A stretch of 22,307 nt of DNA from Oxalobacteraceae bacterium (lineage in GTDB: Bacteria; Pseudomonadota; Gammaproteobacteria; Burkholderiales; Burkholderiaceae_D): the NCBI GenBank assembly GCA_027485535.1, contig JAIXQV010000055.1, positions 1 to 22,307 of the forward strand, given 5' to 3'. The position numbers and the translations under genes are program-made. Of the stretch, positions 16,271 to 22,307 are shown piece by piece. Numbering within the stretch: position 1 is the stretch's first letter; every line of letters begins with the position of its first letter. The notes beneath the pieces are model-generated. The model worked only from the letters and a program-made list of their open reading frames with translations, made no database searches and was not told the DNA's origin.

Positions 16271-16663
16271 CTACATCGAGGCGCCGCGTTTCCCACCCTG
16301 GTAGGTGTGTTCGAAGTTTTGCTGGCAACGAGCGCAGCGCTCGGAAGTAGGCATCACCAGTAAACGCTCAAAGGGTATCGGATAACCACAGCTGATGCAC
16401 TCGCCGTAGCCGCTACCCTGAAGTCGGTGACGCGCCTGCTGGACCGCGCGCAGTTCATGTAAATCTCGCGTGACCGAGGCATTGCCGAGATCGACCGATA
16501 AGTCGGCAAACGATAAGTCACCCGGGTCGGGCGACTCACCTGCGACCTGCGCGAAATCTTCCTGCTGCAGCAACTCGCGCTGAATATCCTCGCGTAGAGC
16601 CCTCTCACGCTGCACCAGAATTTCTTCAAGTTTCGCCCGGTGGCGATGGCTGAGCTGCTCCAT
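16271..16663 (-). CDS. TraR/DksA-family C4 zinc-finger protein
   Basis: This 130-residue protein has an N-terminal coiled coil ('RAKLEEILVQRERALREDIQREL', then 'VTRDLHELRAVQQARHRLQ'). The C-terminal treble-clef zinc finger reads 'GECISCGYPIPFERLLVMPTSERCARCQ', with all four cysteines present (CxxC-x17-CxxC). DksA proteins enter the RNA polymerase secondary channel and, with ppGpp, adjust initiation. This is a shorter, TraR-like paralogue rather than canonical 150-residue DksA, and the acidic tip DxxDxA motif is not intact: 'DLSFADLSVD' occupies about the right region. Its own effect on polymerase is therefore uncertain. The start at 16663 has GGGGAG six bases upstream. A terminator lies just beyond the stop. 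Confidence 0.9.
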   Translation of the reverse strand: MEQLSHRHRAKLEEILVQRERALREDIQRELLQQEDFAQVAGESPDPGDLSFADLSVDLGNASVTRDLHELRAVQQARHRLQGSGYGECISCGYPIPFERLLVMPTSERCARCQQNFEHTYQGGKRGASM

Positions 16664-17001
16664 GATGATCTCCCCTTCTATGAAAATTTCAGTGCTGACC
16701 CATGGTCGGTAGATTCTGTGCCTTTACCGCCTAGCTTGATTGATTCCGCGCAAATGGATGGGCATGTGTACATCGAATGACCGCTTGATTCAGACGCTGA
16801 TACGCTGTGCGCACTTATTTCGATCAGCGATCATCGGGTCGATAGTCAGAAAATATTTACGAAAAAATTTCTTTTCGCTGCAATTGATCGCAAGCCATTG
16901 ACTTGTCTCAATCGGACTACGCTGGATTTTCCAAGGATTACCGCTAGACTGCCTCCTCCTTGTTAACGCCCTGACCTGTCCAACCCGGTACACTATCGAG
17001 T
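16664..17001. other. 338-bp intergenic region, A+T-rich centre, no gene seen
   Basis: The stretch lies between the zinc-finger gene (transcribed leftwards) and a small + strand ORF, so it should hold divergent promoters. The middle (about 16850-16885) is A+T-rich. TTGACT occurs at 16898 on the + strand, but the nearest -10-like hexamer is only 14 nt away, so no promoter is called. A 115-codon ORF on the - strand here (16790-17137) has no recognisable features and is not accepted. Confidence 0.5.
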
Positions 17002-17310
17002 ATGACCATGCAAAGAAACCACCGCTCCGATTCCAGCACATCCAGCGTAACTTCTGAAACTCTGATGAACACTTTTCTTCACTCGTCCGCGCGCTCGGGC
17101 GATAGCGCACGCGAGACGTGGCTAGCACGCCAAGCAATGCTAAGCATCGCGCGCTTGGTAAAGTCGGAGCAATTGCTTGCCATCCGCCGATCCGTCAAAC
17201 AACTGGTGCCTGACAGGCTACTGGCTAAACACGTAAAAGGCGGACGTGGCGGGCGCAACCCGGGTGGGCATTCGGGGCAAACCCAGTTTGTCTTCGGCAG
17301 CGACGACTAG
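17002..17310 (+). CDS. Small hypothetical basic protein
   Basis: This 102-residue ORF is not recognised. The N-terminal third is Ser/Thr-rich, the middle 'ETWLARQAMLSIARLVKSEQLLAIRRSVKQLVPDRLLAKHV' looks helical and basic, and the tail is Gly/Arg-rich ('KGGRGGRNPGGHSG') and ends in acidic GSDD. It has no signal peptide or membrane segment. Codon use is similar to neighbouring genes, which supports coding, but the ribosome-binding site is weak and the ATG could be 17002, 17008 or 17065. It converges with the J-domain gene, the stops being 26 bp apart. A nucleic-acid-binding role would fit the basic glycine-rich tail but is a guess. Confidence 0.45.
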   Translation: MTMQRNHRSDSSTSSVTSETLMNTFLHSSARSGDSARETWLARQAMLSIARLVKSEQLLAIRRSVKQLVPDRLLAKHVKGGRGGRNPGGHSGQTQFVFGSDD

Positions 17311-17336
17311 TACCCCATAGCCGGCTGCTGGGCACT

Positions 17337-17774
17337 CTAAGAATGGTGAAGTACAACTAACATTGCGCCGACAAGGCCAATGGATGCCCACAGCGCCATG
17401 GTGACGGCTGGTCGGCTGACACGTTCGCTGAATTCATGCCACAGTCGGCTACCCGTCGGACTCGCGCTAGCCCCTACAGAACGACGACGACGTTCTCGTC
17501 CGTCCCATGCTCTCGGTACCGATGATGGGCGATTTGCGCGTTGAATATGCTCCTGCTTTTCGATCCATGCGTCGTGGTGCAATCGGCGAGTGGGATCAGA
17601 TAGCACCTCATAGGCGGTATTAATCAGCTGGAAGGTATACGTTGCCTTATCACTGTCCGAGTGCCGATCGGGATGAAACTTGTGGCAAAGCGTCTTATAG
17701 GCTGCGCGAATTACCTCGGGGGGCGCATCACGTGCCACCTTCAAATTATCGTAGTGTGTGTGTAGCTTGCTCAT
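17337..17774 (-). CDS. Membrane-anchored J-domain (DnaJ-class) co-chaperone
   Basis: This 145-residue protein has a complete N-terminal J-domain: 'HYDNLKVARDAPPEVIRAAYKTLCHKFHPDRHSDSDKATYTFQLINTAYEVLSDPTRRLHHD', with the HPD tripeptide at about residues 34-36 that triggers Hsp70/DnaK ATP hydrolysis. There is no Gly/Phe region or zinc domain. A basic linker ('RERRRRSVG'-like) leads to a C-terminal membrane segment ('VTMALWASIGLVGAMLVVL'), making it a tail-anchored type III J-protein. Proteins with this opening ('KLHTHYDNLKVARDAPPEVI') are common in betaproteobacteria. The start codon is inside a 13-nt tandem array and there is no standard ribosome-binding site, so initiation may depend on reinitiation from an overlapping mini-ORF. 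The client protein is unknown. Confidence 0.9.
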   Translation of the reverse strand: MSKLHTHYDNLKVARDAPPEVIRAAYKTLCHKFHPDRHSDSDKATYTFQLINTAYEVLSDPTRRLHHDAWIEKQEHIQRANRPSSVPRAWDGRERRRRSVGASASPTGSRLWHEFSERVSRPAVTMALWASIGLVGAMLVVLHHS

Positions 17775-17840
17775 ATAGCTTGCTCGTATAGCTCATTCAT
17801 ATAGCTCACTCATGTAGCTCACTCATGCAGCTCACTCATA
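17763..17840 (-). repeat. 13-nt tandem array containing the J-domain gene start codon
   Basis: Six 13-nt units lie end to end: 17763-17775, 17776-17788, 17789-17801, 17802-17814, 17815-17827 and 17828-17840. On the - strand the consensus is YATGAGTGAGCTA. A degenerate seventh copy may lie at 17841-17853. The first unit (17763-17775) holds the J-domain gene's ATG, so the array is the 5' leader. Five of the six units contain an ATG. Confidence 0.93.
17773..17802 (-). other. Mini-ORF ladder in the J-domain gene leader
   Basis: The repeat units create short ORFs on the - strand: MSELHE (start 17839), MSELHE (17826), MSELYE (17813) and MNELYEQAI (17800). The last ends in TGA that overlaps the J-domain ATG as ATGA (17771-17774), the usual layout for reinitiation. 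The first residues of the J-protein, MSKLH, are themselves a variant of the repeat peptide. Whether any mini-ORF is translated is unknown. Confidence 0.4.
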
Positions 17841-18011
17841 CAAGCTAGCATCATGCTTCCTGTTATCTTCTTCGCACATTAAAGCTTGGCTCCACCAGCG
17901 ACTTGAGCAGCATCAACTTTACTAAGCCCGTCAGCGCGTAAGGTTCAAGCGTGATGGCGAACACCTCACTCGAACTAGGGTCGAAACTGAGATCGTTCAG
18001 GGAGCATGCAG

Positions 18012-18455
18012 ATGGCTAAACAGTGGGTAATTGTTGCTGATAGAACGCGCGCTCGGATTTTTGAGACTGATGGCAATCTCGATCATCTGAGTGAAGTCGA
18101 AGACTTGCTCAATCCTGAGGGTCGATTTTCCGATGCAGAGTTTCATCATGATGCTAGGGGCCGCTTTTGTGGCAAGGGAGATCGACAGCATTCTCATACC
18201 GCACAACCGCGCGTGACGAAGGCGGTGCATGATGAGGAAAACTTTTCGCGTCAGCTTGCCGCAGTACTTGATAAAGGGTGTGAGGCAAGCCGCTACGATA
18301 GTCTGGTCGTTGTGGCGCCACCCGCTTTTCTTGGCATACTGCGCAAGCAATTCTCCGATAAAGTTGGCAAACGAATCGTAAAGCAATTTGACAGCGATAT
18401 CTCCAGCTATGCGGCGCGTCAGATTAGCGACTATCTGAAACGGCATTTGCACTGA
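18012..18455 (+). CDS. Host-attachment family protein (COG5622-like)
   Basis: This 147-residue protein matches the small 'protein required for attachment to host cells' family. The opening 'KQWVIVADRTRARIFE' beta-strand is followed by 'VEDLLNPEGRFSDAEFHHDARGR' and by 'DEENFSRQLAAVLDKG'. The second half reads 'YDSLVVVAPPAFLGILRKQFSDKVGKRIVKQFDSDISSYAARQISDYL'. The fold resembles the eRF1 domain/baeRF superfamily. The name comes from an Agrobacterium phenotype; the biochemical role is not settled and it may be an RNA- or ribosome-linked factor. The ATG at 18012 is chosen over 18006 because GGGAG (18000-18004) is then seven bases away. It is divergent from the J-domain gene and stands alone. Confidence 0.82.
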   Translation: MAKQWVIVADRTRARIFETDGNLDHLSEVEDLLNPEGRFSDAEFHHDARGRFCGKGDRQHSHTAQPRVTKAVHDEENFSRQLAAVLDKGCEASRYDSLVVVAPPAFLGILRKQFSDKVGKRIVKQFDSDISSYAARQISDYLKRHLH

Positions 18456-18494
18456 GCTTCTTCAGTCATCTCGAACTAGCGTTGATTGCCGCCA

Positions 18495-19628
18495 TTAATG
18501 CGGATCAGAAAGCGCAACCTTCGCCGCACCCACTTCAATTTTATGGATCTCAGCCTTGATTTTCGGAAGCTCTTTCTTTAGTTTCTCGAAACGTTTATGC
18601 AACAGTGCGAATTCCTGATCATTAAGGAAAGATGCTTGGTTACGAAATTGATCAGCCGGTAGGTTGAGGATACGCTCAGCCTCCTTTAAGTTAGCCTCTG
18701 CAATGAAACCAGCATTGCCGCGCTTGAGATAGTCTAATAGACCTGAAGCTTCCAGGTGTCCGACGAAGGAAATATTGAAAAACCCTTTCTTTGTCCAATA
18801 ATCCTTCTGCCTATCTATCGCTTCTAACAGGGCCTTTACAGGCTCTTGTGCTTCGCGCTGCTTTCGATATTCCGCAATCTGTTCGGAAATGATCGTGCAG
18901 ATATTACTTAAATCTGATTCCTGTAGATCGGTAATGACGTCAGAAATCCGTGTAGGGGTCTTATCAGTTGCGCTAGGTTTTGCAGCGATGCTGTCGACCC
19001 ACTTCTGGTATCTCTCCATTAAATCCGAGAGATCATTGATAAGAGTATCGTTGCCCTCATCAATCTTTAGCTTCTTTATAAAATTGCAAATGTTCTGTGC
19101 CGCAGGCAATGTGATTCGCTGAAAATCGCTTTCCTTTTGCCATGCCTTCCAATTGATCTGGAAAAAATGTTGCGAAACAACCTTATCGATATCTCTAATT
19201 GGAGATGCAGTGACGATTTTGTTTTCCCCCACAGATTTTCCAGCGACAAATTGCTCGAGATCTTTGTATAGCAGTGCGCACTGAGCGACTGTCTCGCGGA
19301 AGGCTTTATTCTCGACAATGCCGGAACGCTTGATCTGCTCAAGCAATGCCTTCGATTCTGGTCTGTCTCGGAAGTTATTACTCAAATAATTTTTTGCCCA
19401 AAGCTTTCCATGTAACGCCATAAAGCCTCTAAAACAGCGCGTCCAAAGGCTTTTTGCGCGAGCCTGATCTTCTGCGGCACAGAACACGACACCGGTGGGA
19501 TTCCACCGTCCCTTCGCATCGAAAAAATCAATATCAATTAGCAACTCGCGATCAGCGAGATTCCCGTGATCCGGTTGAACCTGCGCGCGATCAGAAGATG
19601 TGGCAGATGAAGTACCCAGAGGTCGCAT
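18495..19628 (-). CDS. Hypothetical protein, A+T-richer accessory gene
   Basis: This protein of about 377 residues matches no family I recognise. It is soluble and mostly helical, with no signal peptide or membrane segment. The N-terminal part has 'RELLIDIDFFDAKGRWNPTGVVFCAAEDQARAKSLWTRCFRGF'. The middle is Lys/Asp-rich. The C-terminus 'LHKRFEKLKKELPKIKAEIHKIEVGAAK' looks like a coiled coil. The start is uncertain: ATG 19628, ATG 19664 or GTG 19673, none with a good ribosome-binding site. Base composition differs from the neighbours: two 60-bp stretches counted by eye (18901-18960 and 19141-19200) are 40% and 35% GC, against 60% in one stretch of the permease gene. This suggests transfer. It lies between the host-attachment gene and the two-component pair. 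Any function assigned would be a guess. Confidence 0.75.
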   Translation of the reverse strand: MRPLGTSSATSSDRAQVQPDHGNLADRELLIDIDFFDAKGRWNPTGVVFCAAEDQARAKSLWTRCFRGFMALHGKLWAKNYLSNNFRDRPESKALLEQIKRSGIVENKAFRETVAQCALLYKDLEQFVAGKSVGENKIVTASPIRDIDKVVSQHFFQINWKAWQKESDFQRITLPAAQNICNFIKKLKIDEGNDTLINDLSDLMERYQKWVDSIAAKPSATDKTPTRISDVITDLQESDLSNICTIISEQIAEYRKQREAQEPVKALLEAIDRQKDYWTKKGFFNISFVGHLEASGLLDYLKRGNAGFIAEANLKEAERILNLPADQFRNQASFLNDQEFALLHKRFEKLKKELPKIKAEIHKIEVGAAKVALSDPH

Positions 19629-19698
19629 CGATATCACTTGGCACTGGAGATGCCAGATCTGCATGGAATGCACTTAGTCTGCCATTCAGGACTAAAAC

Positions 19699-19716
19699 TG
19701 CATTCATGTGAATGCA
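19699..19716. promoter_or_regulatory. 18-bp dyad upstream of the unknown gene (candidate operator)
   Basis: TGCATTCA-TG-TGAATGCA is a perfect 8-bp inverted repeat with a 2-nt centre. A further AATGCA half-site lies at 19667-19672. It sits 70 bp upstream of the preferred start of the unknown gene and in the gap after the response-regulator stop. The form suits a dimeric repressor; the repressor is not identified. Confidence 0.5.
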
Positions 19717-19844
19717 TTTCCGATGTACTACACCAATGGAGGGTTTGCTATAGACAAGAACTACTTGCGCGGCTGGAGCGCCGCAGAACCGGATGCTGGT
19801 TGAAGCATTTGCCACCGAGCGTGGCGCGGTTCTTTGAGGGAATA

Positions 19845-20486
19845 TCAGGTCTCGATCAGCCCGTGCCGTACCGCAATCAGCGTTAGCTCTGCCTGATTGG
19901 CGGCGCCGAGTTTTTGCTTTACGTTGTATAGGTGCGTGCCAACGGTACGGGGCGATATGTTCAGTAATTCAGCAATCTGATTCACCGACAAACCCTTGGC
20001 GAGTTGAATAAAAACACCGAACTCGCGCTCTGACAGCACCTCGATCGGACTTTTCTCGCCATTGAACTCTTCCAACGCCATGCGCTGCGACAGGCTGGCT
20101 TCGATATACATGCGTCCCTCAGCAACCTGCCGTATCGCATGCATCAACTCATCGGGTGCGCTGCGCTTGGATAAATACCCCAAGGCCCCCGCCTTCAGCA
20201 TGTAGCGTACGTAGCTGGGATCTTCATGCGAGGAGAGGCCGAGTACTTTTGCGGTCTTGTCACGCGCAAGAATACGGCGTGTCGCCTCGACACCCATGGT
20301 GCCACCGAGCGAGATATCCATCACGATGACATCGGGTTTGGCGGTGGGGATTTGTTGGTAGGCTGCTTCTGCAGACTCGGCCTCTGCGACCACCTTGATA
20401 TCGTCAGTCGACTCCAGCAGCATACGAAAGCCGAAGCGCACTACCGCGTGGTCATCCACCAGCATGACGTTAATCGTTTTTTTCAT
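19845..20486 (-). CDS. NarL/LuxR-family response regulator (MoxX-like by context)
   Basis: This 213-residue regulator has a receiver domain with the acidic pair Asp11-Asp12, phosphoacceptor Asp57 ('VIVMDISLGG'), Ser85 and Lys107 ('GYLSKRS'). The LuxR-type helix-turn-helix follows at ~150-210 ('LSEREFGVFIQLAKGLSVNQIAELLNISPRTVGTHLYNVKQKLG'). Phosphorylation by the kinase encoded one base upstream should drive DNA binding. The start ATG is 1 nt after the kinase stop, with GAGG in the kinase's last codons, so translation is coupled. Similar MoxYX-type pairs control alcohol oxidation in methylotrophs. With pqqA next door, the likely targets are pqqA and PQQ-dependent dehydrogenase genes; that is inferred. 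Confidence 0.93.
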   Translation of the reverse strand: MKKTINVMLVDDHAVVRFGFRMLLESTDDIKVVAEAESAEAAYQQIPTAKPDVIVMDISLGGTMGVEATRRILARDKTAKVLGLSSHEDPSYVRYMLKAGALGYLSKRSAPDELMHAIRQVAEGRMYIEASLSQRMALEEFNGEKSPIEVLSEREFGVFIQLAKGLSVNQIAELLNISPRTVGTHLYNVKQKLGAANQAELTLIAVRHGLIET

Positions 20487-20487
20487 C

Positions 20488-21906
20488 TTAGACCTCGCCG
20501 ATCGGACTCAGCGGCAAACTCACCCGCACCGCTAAGCCACCCTCGGCACTCCTGCCAAACGCAATATCACCACCGAAAGCGGCGGCACGCTCTTGCATGC
20601 CGCGTACGCCGTAGTGTCCCTCGCGCTTCAAGGACTCGGCACCTTTGCCATTATCAGCGATCGTGATCTTCAGCAGTTGATTCTCTACGCCGATCACCAC
20701 CATCGCCCGAGTTGCGCCTGAATGCCTCACCACATTAGTGACCGCTTCTTGCACGATTCGGTAGGCAGATAGCTCGAGCTGATCATTCAGCGGCGGCAAG
20801 CCCTCTTGCGCGACTGATAACTCGAATCGAACCTCTGTGTGGTTTTGCTGGGTTTCTGTCAACAGATCGCGTACTGCGTCGACCAAGCCCATACCCTCGA
20901 GTTGAATCGGACGTAGGCGCGGTATCAAACGGCGCATGGCGTCGGAGGTCATGCCGGCGGTGTCGAACAACATGGTTGCATGCCGCTCGAGTGGACCACC
21001 CGCGACATCCGGGTGCTGCATCATTGACTTTGCAATACTGCGAATCGCTGTCAGTGACTGCCCAAGCTCGTCATGCAGTTCACGTGCGATGGCGGCGCGT
21101 TCTTCTTCAATACGCGCGTGCAACAACATGGTGAACTCGCGCTGCGCATCGAGCCTAGCCTGCGCCTCGGCGCTGGCTTGTCGCACTTGGATATTGTCCT
21201 CGACCGCTTGCGCCATGCGATTGAAAGCCCGCCCCATCTCGCCAGCCTCTTTACCTTGTAGCGGCGGTAGTCTCACGTGATGATCACCCTGCTCAATCTC
21301 ACGCAAGCCACGCTCGATCCGCTCGAGTGGTGCCATCCAAATACCAACCAGCCAGAACACCACCAGATCAGCCAGCAACAGCAACAGAAATTGAGAGAAC
21401 AGGATGTCGTAGAGATTGTCCCAGCCATCCAGAATGGCGCGCGTCGGGTTAGCGGTCAGTACCAGTTTCGCGCCATCTAGGGGAACAACGCGCTCGGTTA
21501 ATGGTGGCCGTACCAGCGAGGTGTACCAGGCAGGGGCGTCGCGCCCTGCTTTGTATAAGGAAGGCGGCGACTCGTATAACAACGTACCCGCGGTGTCATA
21601 CAGCCGGATGTCGTTGGCACGCACCCGACCTGTGTCGCGCAGAAATGCCACCAATTCTGGCATCATGTCCCGCGCGTAGAAATGACTGATCCGGCCGAGC
21701 AGTTGAGTCGCGATGCGGCTGGAGGCTTCCATCTCCTCCCGCACACTGGCCCGGGTGCCCGCGATCTCAACCGCGATCAGTACTGCAAAGATCAACACCG
21801 TCAGACCGGAGAAGATCAAATTGATCTTCAGCCGCAGGCTCATGCCAGTGGTCCGGGCGGGTGGATGCTGCGCTGCAGTGTCGGCGGTCGCGGCGTCGGT
21901 ATTCAT
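20488..21906 (-). CDS. Membrane sensor histidine kinase, LapD/MoxY-type sensor
   Basis: This 472-residue kinase has TM1 at ~26-49, a periplasmic domain of ~115 residues and TM2 at ~166-190. The periplasmic segment 'NDIRLYDTAGTLLYESPPSLYKAGRDAPAWY' plus 'VPLDGAKLVLTANPTRAILDGWD' resembles the LapD/MoxY N-terminal sensor. A HAMP domain follows (~190-240). The HisKA_3 dimerisation helix 'ERAAIARELHDELGQSLTAI' places the phosphorylated histidine at His278. The HATPase domain has the N box 'QEAVTNVVRHSG', G1 'IADNGKG' and G2 'GHYGVRGMQERA'. MoxY in Paracoccus governs methanol oxidation. The ligand here is not known. The ATG at 21906 has no clear ribosome-binding site; Met22 (21843) is a possible alternative. 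It is divergent from pqqA. Confidence 0.92.
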   Translation of the reverse strand: MNTDAATADTAAQHPPARTTGMSLRLKINLIFSGLTVLIFAVLIAVEIAGTRASVREEMEASSRIATQLLGRISHFYARDMMPELVAFLRDTGRVRANDIRLYDTAGTLLYESPPSLYKAGRDAPAWYTSLVRPPLTERVVPLDGAKLVLTANPTRAILDGWDNLYDILFSQFLLLLLADLVVFWLVGIWMAPLERIERGLREIEQGDHHVRLPPLQGKEAGEMGRAFNRMAQAVEDNIQVRQASAEAQARLDAQREFTMLLHARIEEERAAIARELHDELGQSLTAIRSIAKSMMQHPDVAGGPLERHATMLFDTAGMTSDAMRRLIPRLRPIQLEGMGLVDAVRDLLTETQQNHTEVRFELSVAQEGLPPLNDQLELSAYRIVQEAVTNVVRHSGATRAMVVIGVENQLLKITIADNGKGAESLKREGHYGVRGMQERAAAFGGDIAFGRSAEGGLAVRVSLPLSPIGEV

Positions 21907-22141
21907 GATGGTTTGTGTGGGCTGGGCGCCCCTCGGGCAGACTGAGCTAGCGAGGCCGGATCATATCAGCCCACCCGTCGCGGCACCGGACGCTGCCGCG
22001 GGCGGTCCACGCGGTTCATGAATTTCATTAGATTCAATTCAGACATTCACCGATGCCCGGTAAGTCAGGTGCGAGCATGATTCGATTCACCGTAAGGACG
22101 TCCTAGCGGTGCTTCAAAAATCTAACTTTCAGGAGATCATC
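21907..22141. promoter_or_regulatory. Divergent regulatory region between the sensor kinase gene and pqqA
   Basis: This 235-bp gap should hold both promoters. Direct repeats GATTCAATTC (22031-22040) and GATTCGATTC (22079-22088) lie 48 bp apart. ATTCACCG occurs twice (22045-22052 and 22085-22092). The perfect 10-bp palindrome AGGACGTCCT lies at 22095-22104, 37 bp before the pqqA ATG. These are candidate regulator sites. No confident -35/-10 pair was found by eye. Confidence 0.45.
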
Positions 22142-22216
22142 ATGGCATGGACCACACCTGCAGCAACTGACCTGCGTTTCGGTTTCGAAATCACAATGTA
22201 CATCGCTAACCGTTAA
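22142..22216 (+). CDS. pqqA: PQQ precursor peptide PqqA
   Basis: This 24-residue peptide, too short for routine ORF calling, starts MAWTTPAATDLRFG and has the PqqA core 'FGFEITMYIANR'. Glu16 and Tyr20 sit at the canonical positions in the E-x3-Y motif that the radical SAM enzyme PqqE crosslinks, with the chaperone PqqD, to build pyrroloquinoline quinone. PQQ is the cofactor of periplasmic alcohol and glucose dehydrogenases. The ATG has a strong AGGAG (22131-22135) six bases upstream, fitting the high expression this precursor needs. The gene is divergent from a MoxYX-like two-component pair. A strong terminator follows within 75 bp. No pqqB-E gene is visible before the window ends, so this could be the head of the pqq operon or a detached pqqA. 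Confidence 0.96.
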   Translation: MAWTTPAATDLRFGFEITMYIANR

Positions 22217-22229
22217 TTCACGGTTTGCA

Positions 22230-22248
22230 AGCCGGTCCCAGACCGGCT
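22230..22248 (+). other. Stem-loop just after pqqA
   Basis: AGCCGGTC-CCA-GACCGGCT is a perfect 8-bp stem with a 3-nt loop, starting 13 bp after the pqqA stop and lacking a T-run. A 3' stabilising structure for pqqA mRNA is a plausible role. Confidence 0.65.
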
Positions 22249-22263
22249 GAATAGAGAATTAAG

Positions 22264-22290
22264 AAAAACGGCTCCAATGGAGCCGTTTTT
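22264..22290 (+). terminator. Strong Rho-independent terminator downstream of pqqA
   Basis: AAAAACGGCTCC-AAT-GGAGCCGTTTTT is a perfect 12-bp inverted repeat; the GGCTCC core stem is followed by five T residues. The A-run on the other side makes it potentially bidirectional. It should end most pqqA transcripts or attenuate readthrough into whatever follows. Confidence 0.92.
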
Positions 22291-22307
22291 CGTTATCAGT
22301 TATTTAA

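Noticed and set aside
16790..17137. 115-codon - strand ORF
   Set aside because: Composition is odd (Trp, Cys and Arg scattered), no motif or ribosome-binding site is seen, and it overlaps the more gene-like + strand ORF.
18006..18011. Earlier ATG for the host-attachment gene
   Set aside because: Only one base separates it from the GGGAG; the ATG at 18012 has normal spacing.

Overview
The window reads as part of a proteobacterial chromosome, most likely a betaproteobacterium. The J-domain protein, the TraR/DksA protein and PqqA all have that look, GC is moderate (about 55-60% in most genes), and genes are tightly packed. No rRNA, tRNA, insertion sequence, integrase or CRISPR array was seen. 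The clade is an inference, because no search was run.

Positions 1-13615 hold an exopolysaccharide (EPS) locus built as two converging gene sets. On the + strand are a 5'-truncated GT4 glycosyltransferase, two GT2 glycosyltransferases, a NodB-type (CE4) polysaccharide deacetylase and a WecG/TagA-family glycosyltransferase. Several of these overlap by 4-8 nt. On the - strand, reading from 13615 down, are a Wza-like outer-membrane export lipoprotein, a Wzc-like co-polymerase/tyrosine autokinase, a BioF2/FemAB-like acetyltransferase, a GMC oxidoreductase, a GH16 glycanase lipoprotein and a secreted parallel beta-helix protein. Together these suggest a Wzx/Wzy-type polymer that is deacetylated and otherwise decorated, exported through Wza/Wzc and trimmed at the surface. 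No Wzx flippase, Wzy polymerase or initiating sugar-phosphate transferase is in the window; they may lie to the left of position 1.

Positions 13686-18455 hold housekeeping-type genes: a large FtsX-type ABC permease with no ATPase beside it, a TraR/DksA C4 zinc-finger protein, a small unassigned ORF, a membrane-anchored J-domain protein and a COG5622 'host attachment' family protein. An A+T-richer gene of unknown function follows (18495-19628) and looks transferred in.

Positions 19845-22216 hold a two-component pair and pqqA. The histidine kinase has a LapD/MoxY-type periplasmic sensor, the regulator is NarL/LuxR-type, and pqqA, encoding the precursor peptide of the PQQ cofactor, is divergent from them. 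This arrangement suggests control of PQQ-dependent alcohol oxidation. A strong terminator follows pqqA at the window edge.

The most unusual sequence-level features are short-period tandem arrays. A degenerate 13-nt array of about 200 bp lies between the GMC and GH16 genes. A second 13-nt array of different sequence contains the start codon of the J-domain gene and generates a ladder of mini-ORFs. A 15-nt array spans the start of the WecG-family gene and supplies several in-frame ATGs. In addition, a 9-bp hairpin hides the Shine-Dalgarno sequence of the wza-like gene at the head of the EPS export operon.
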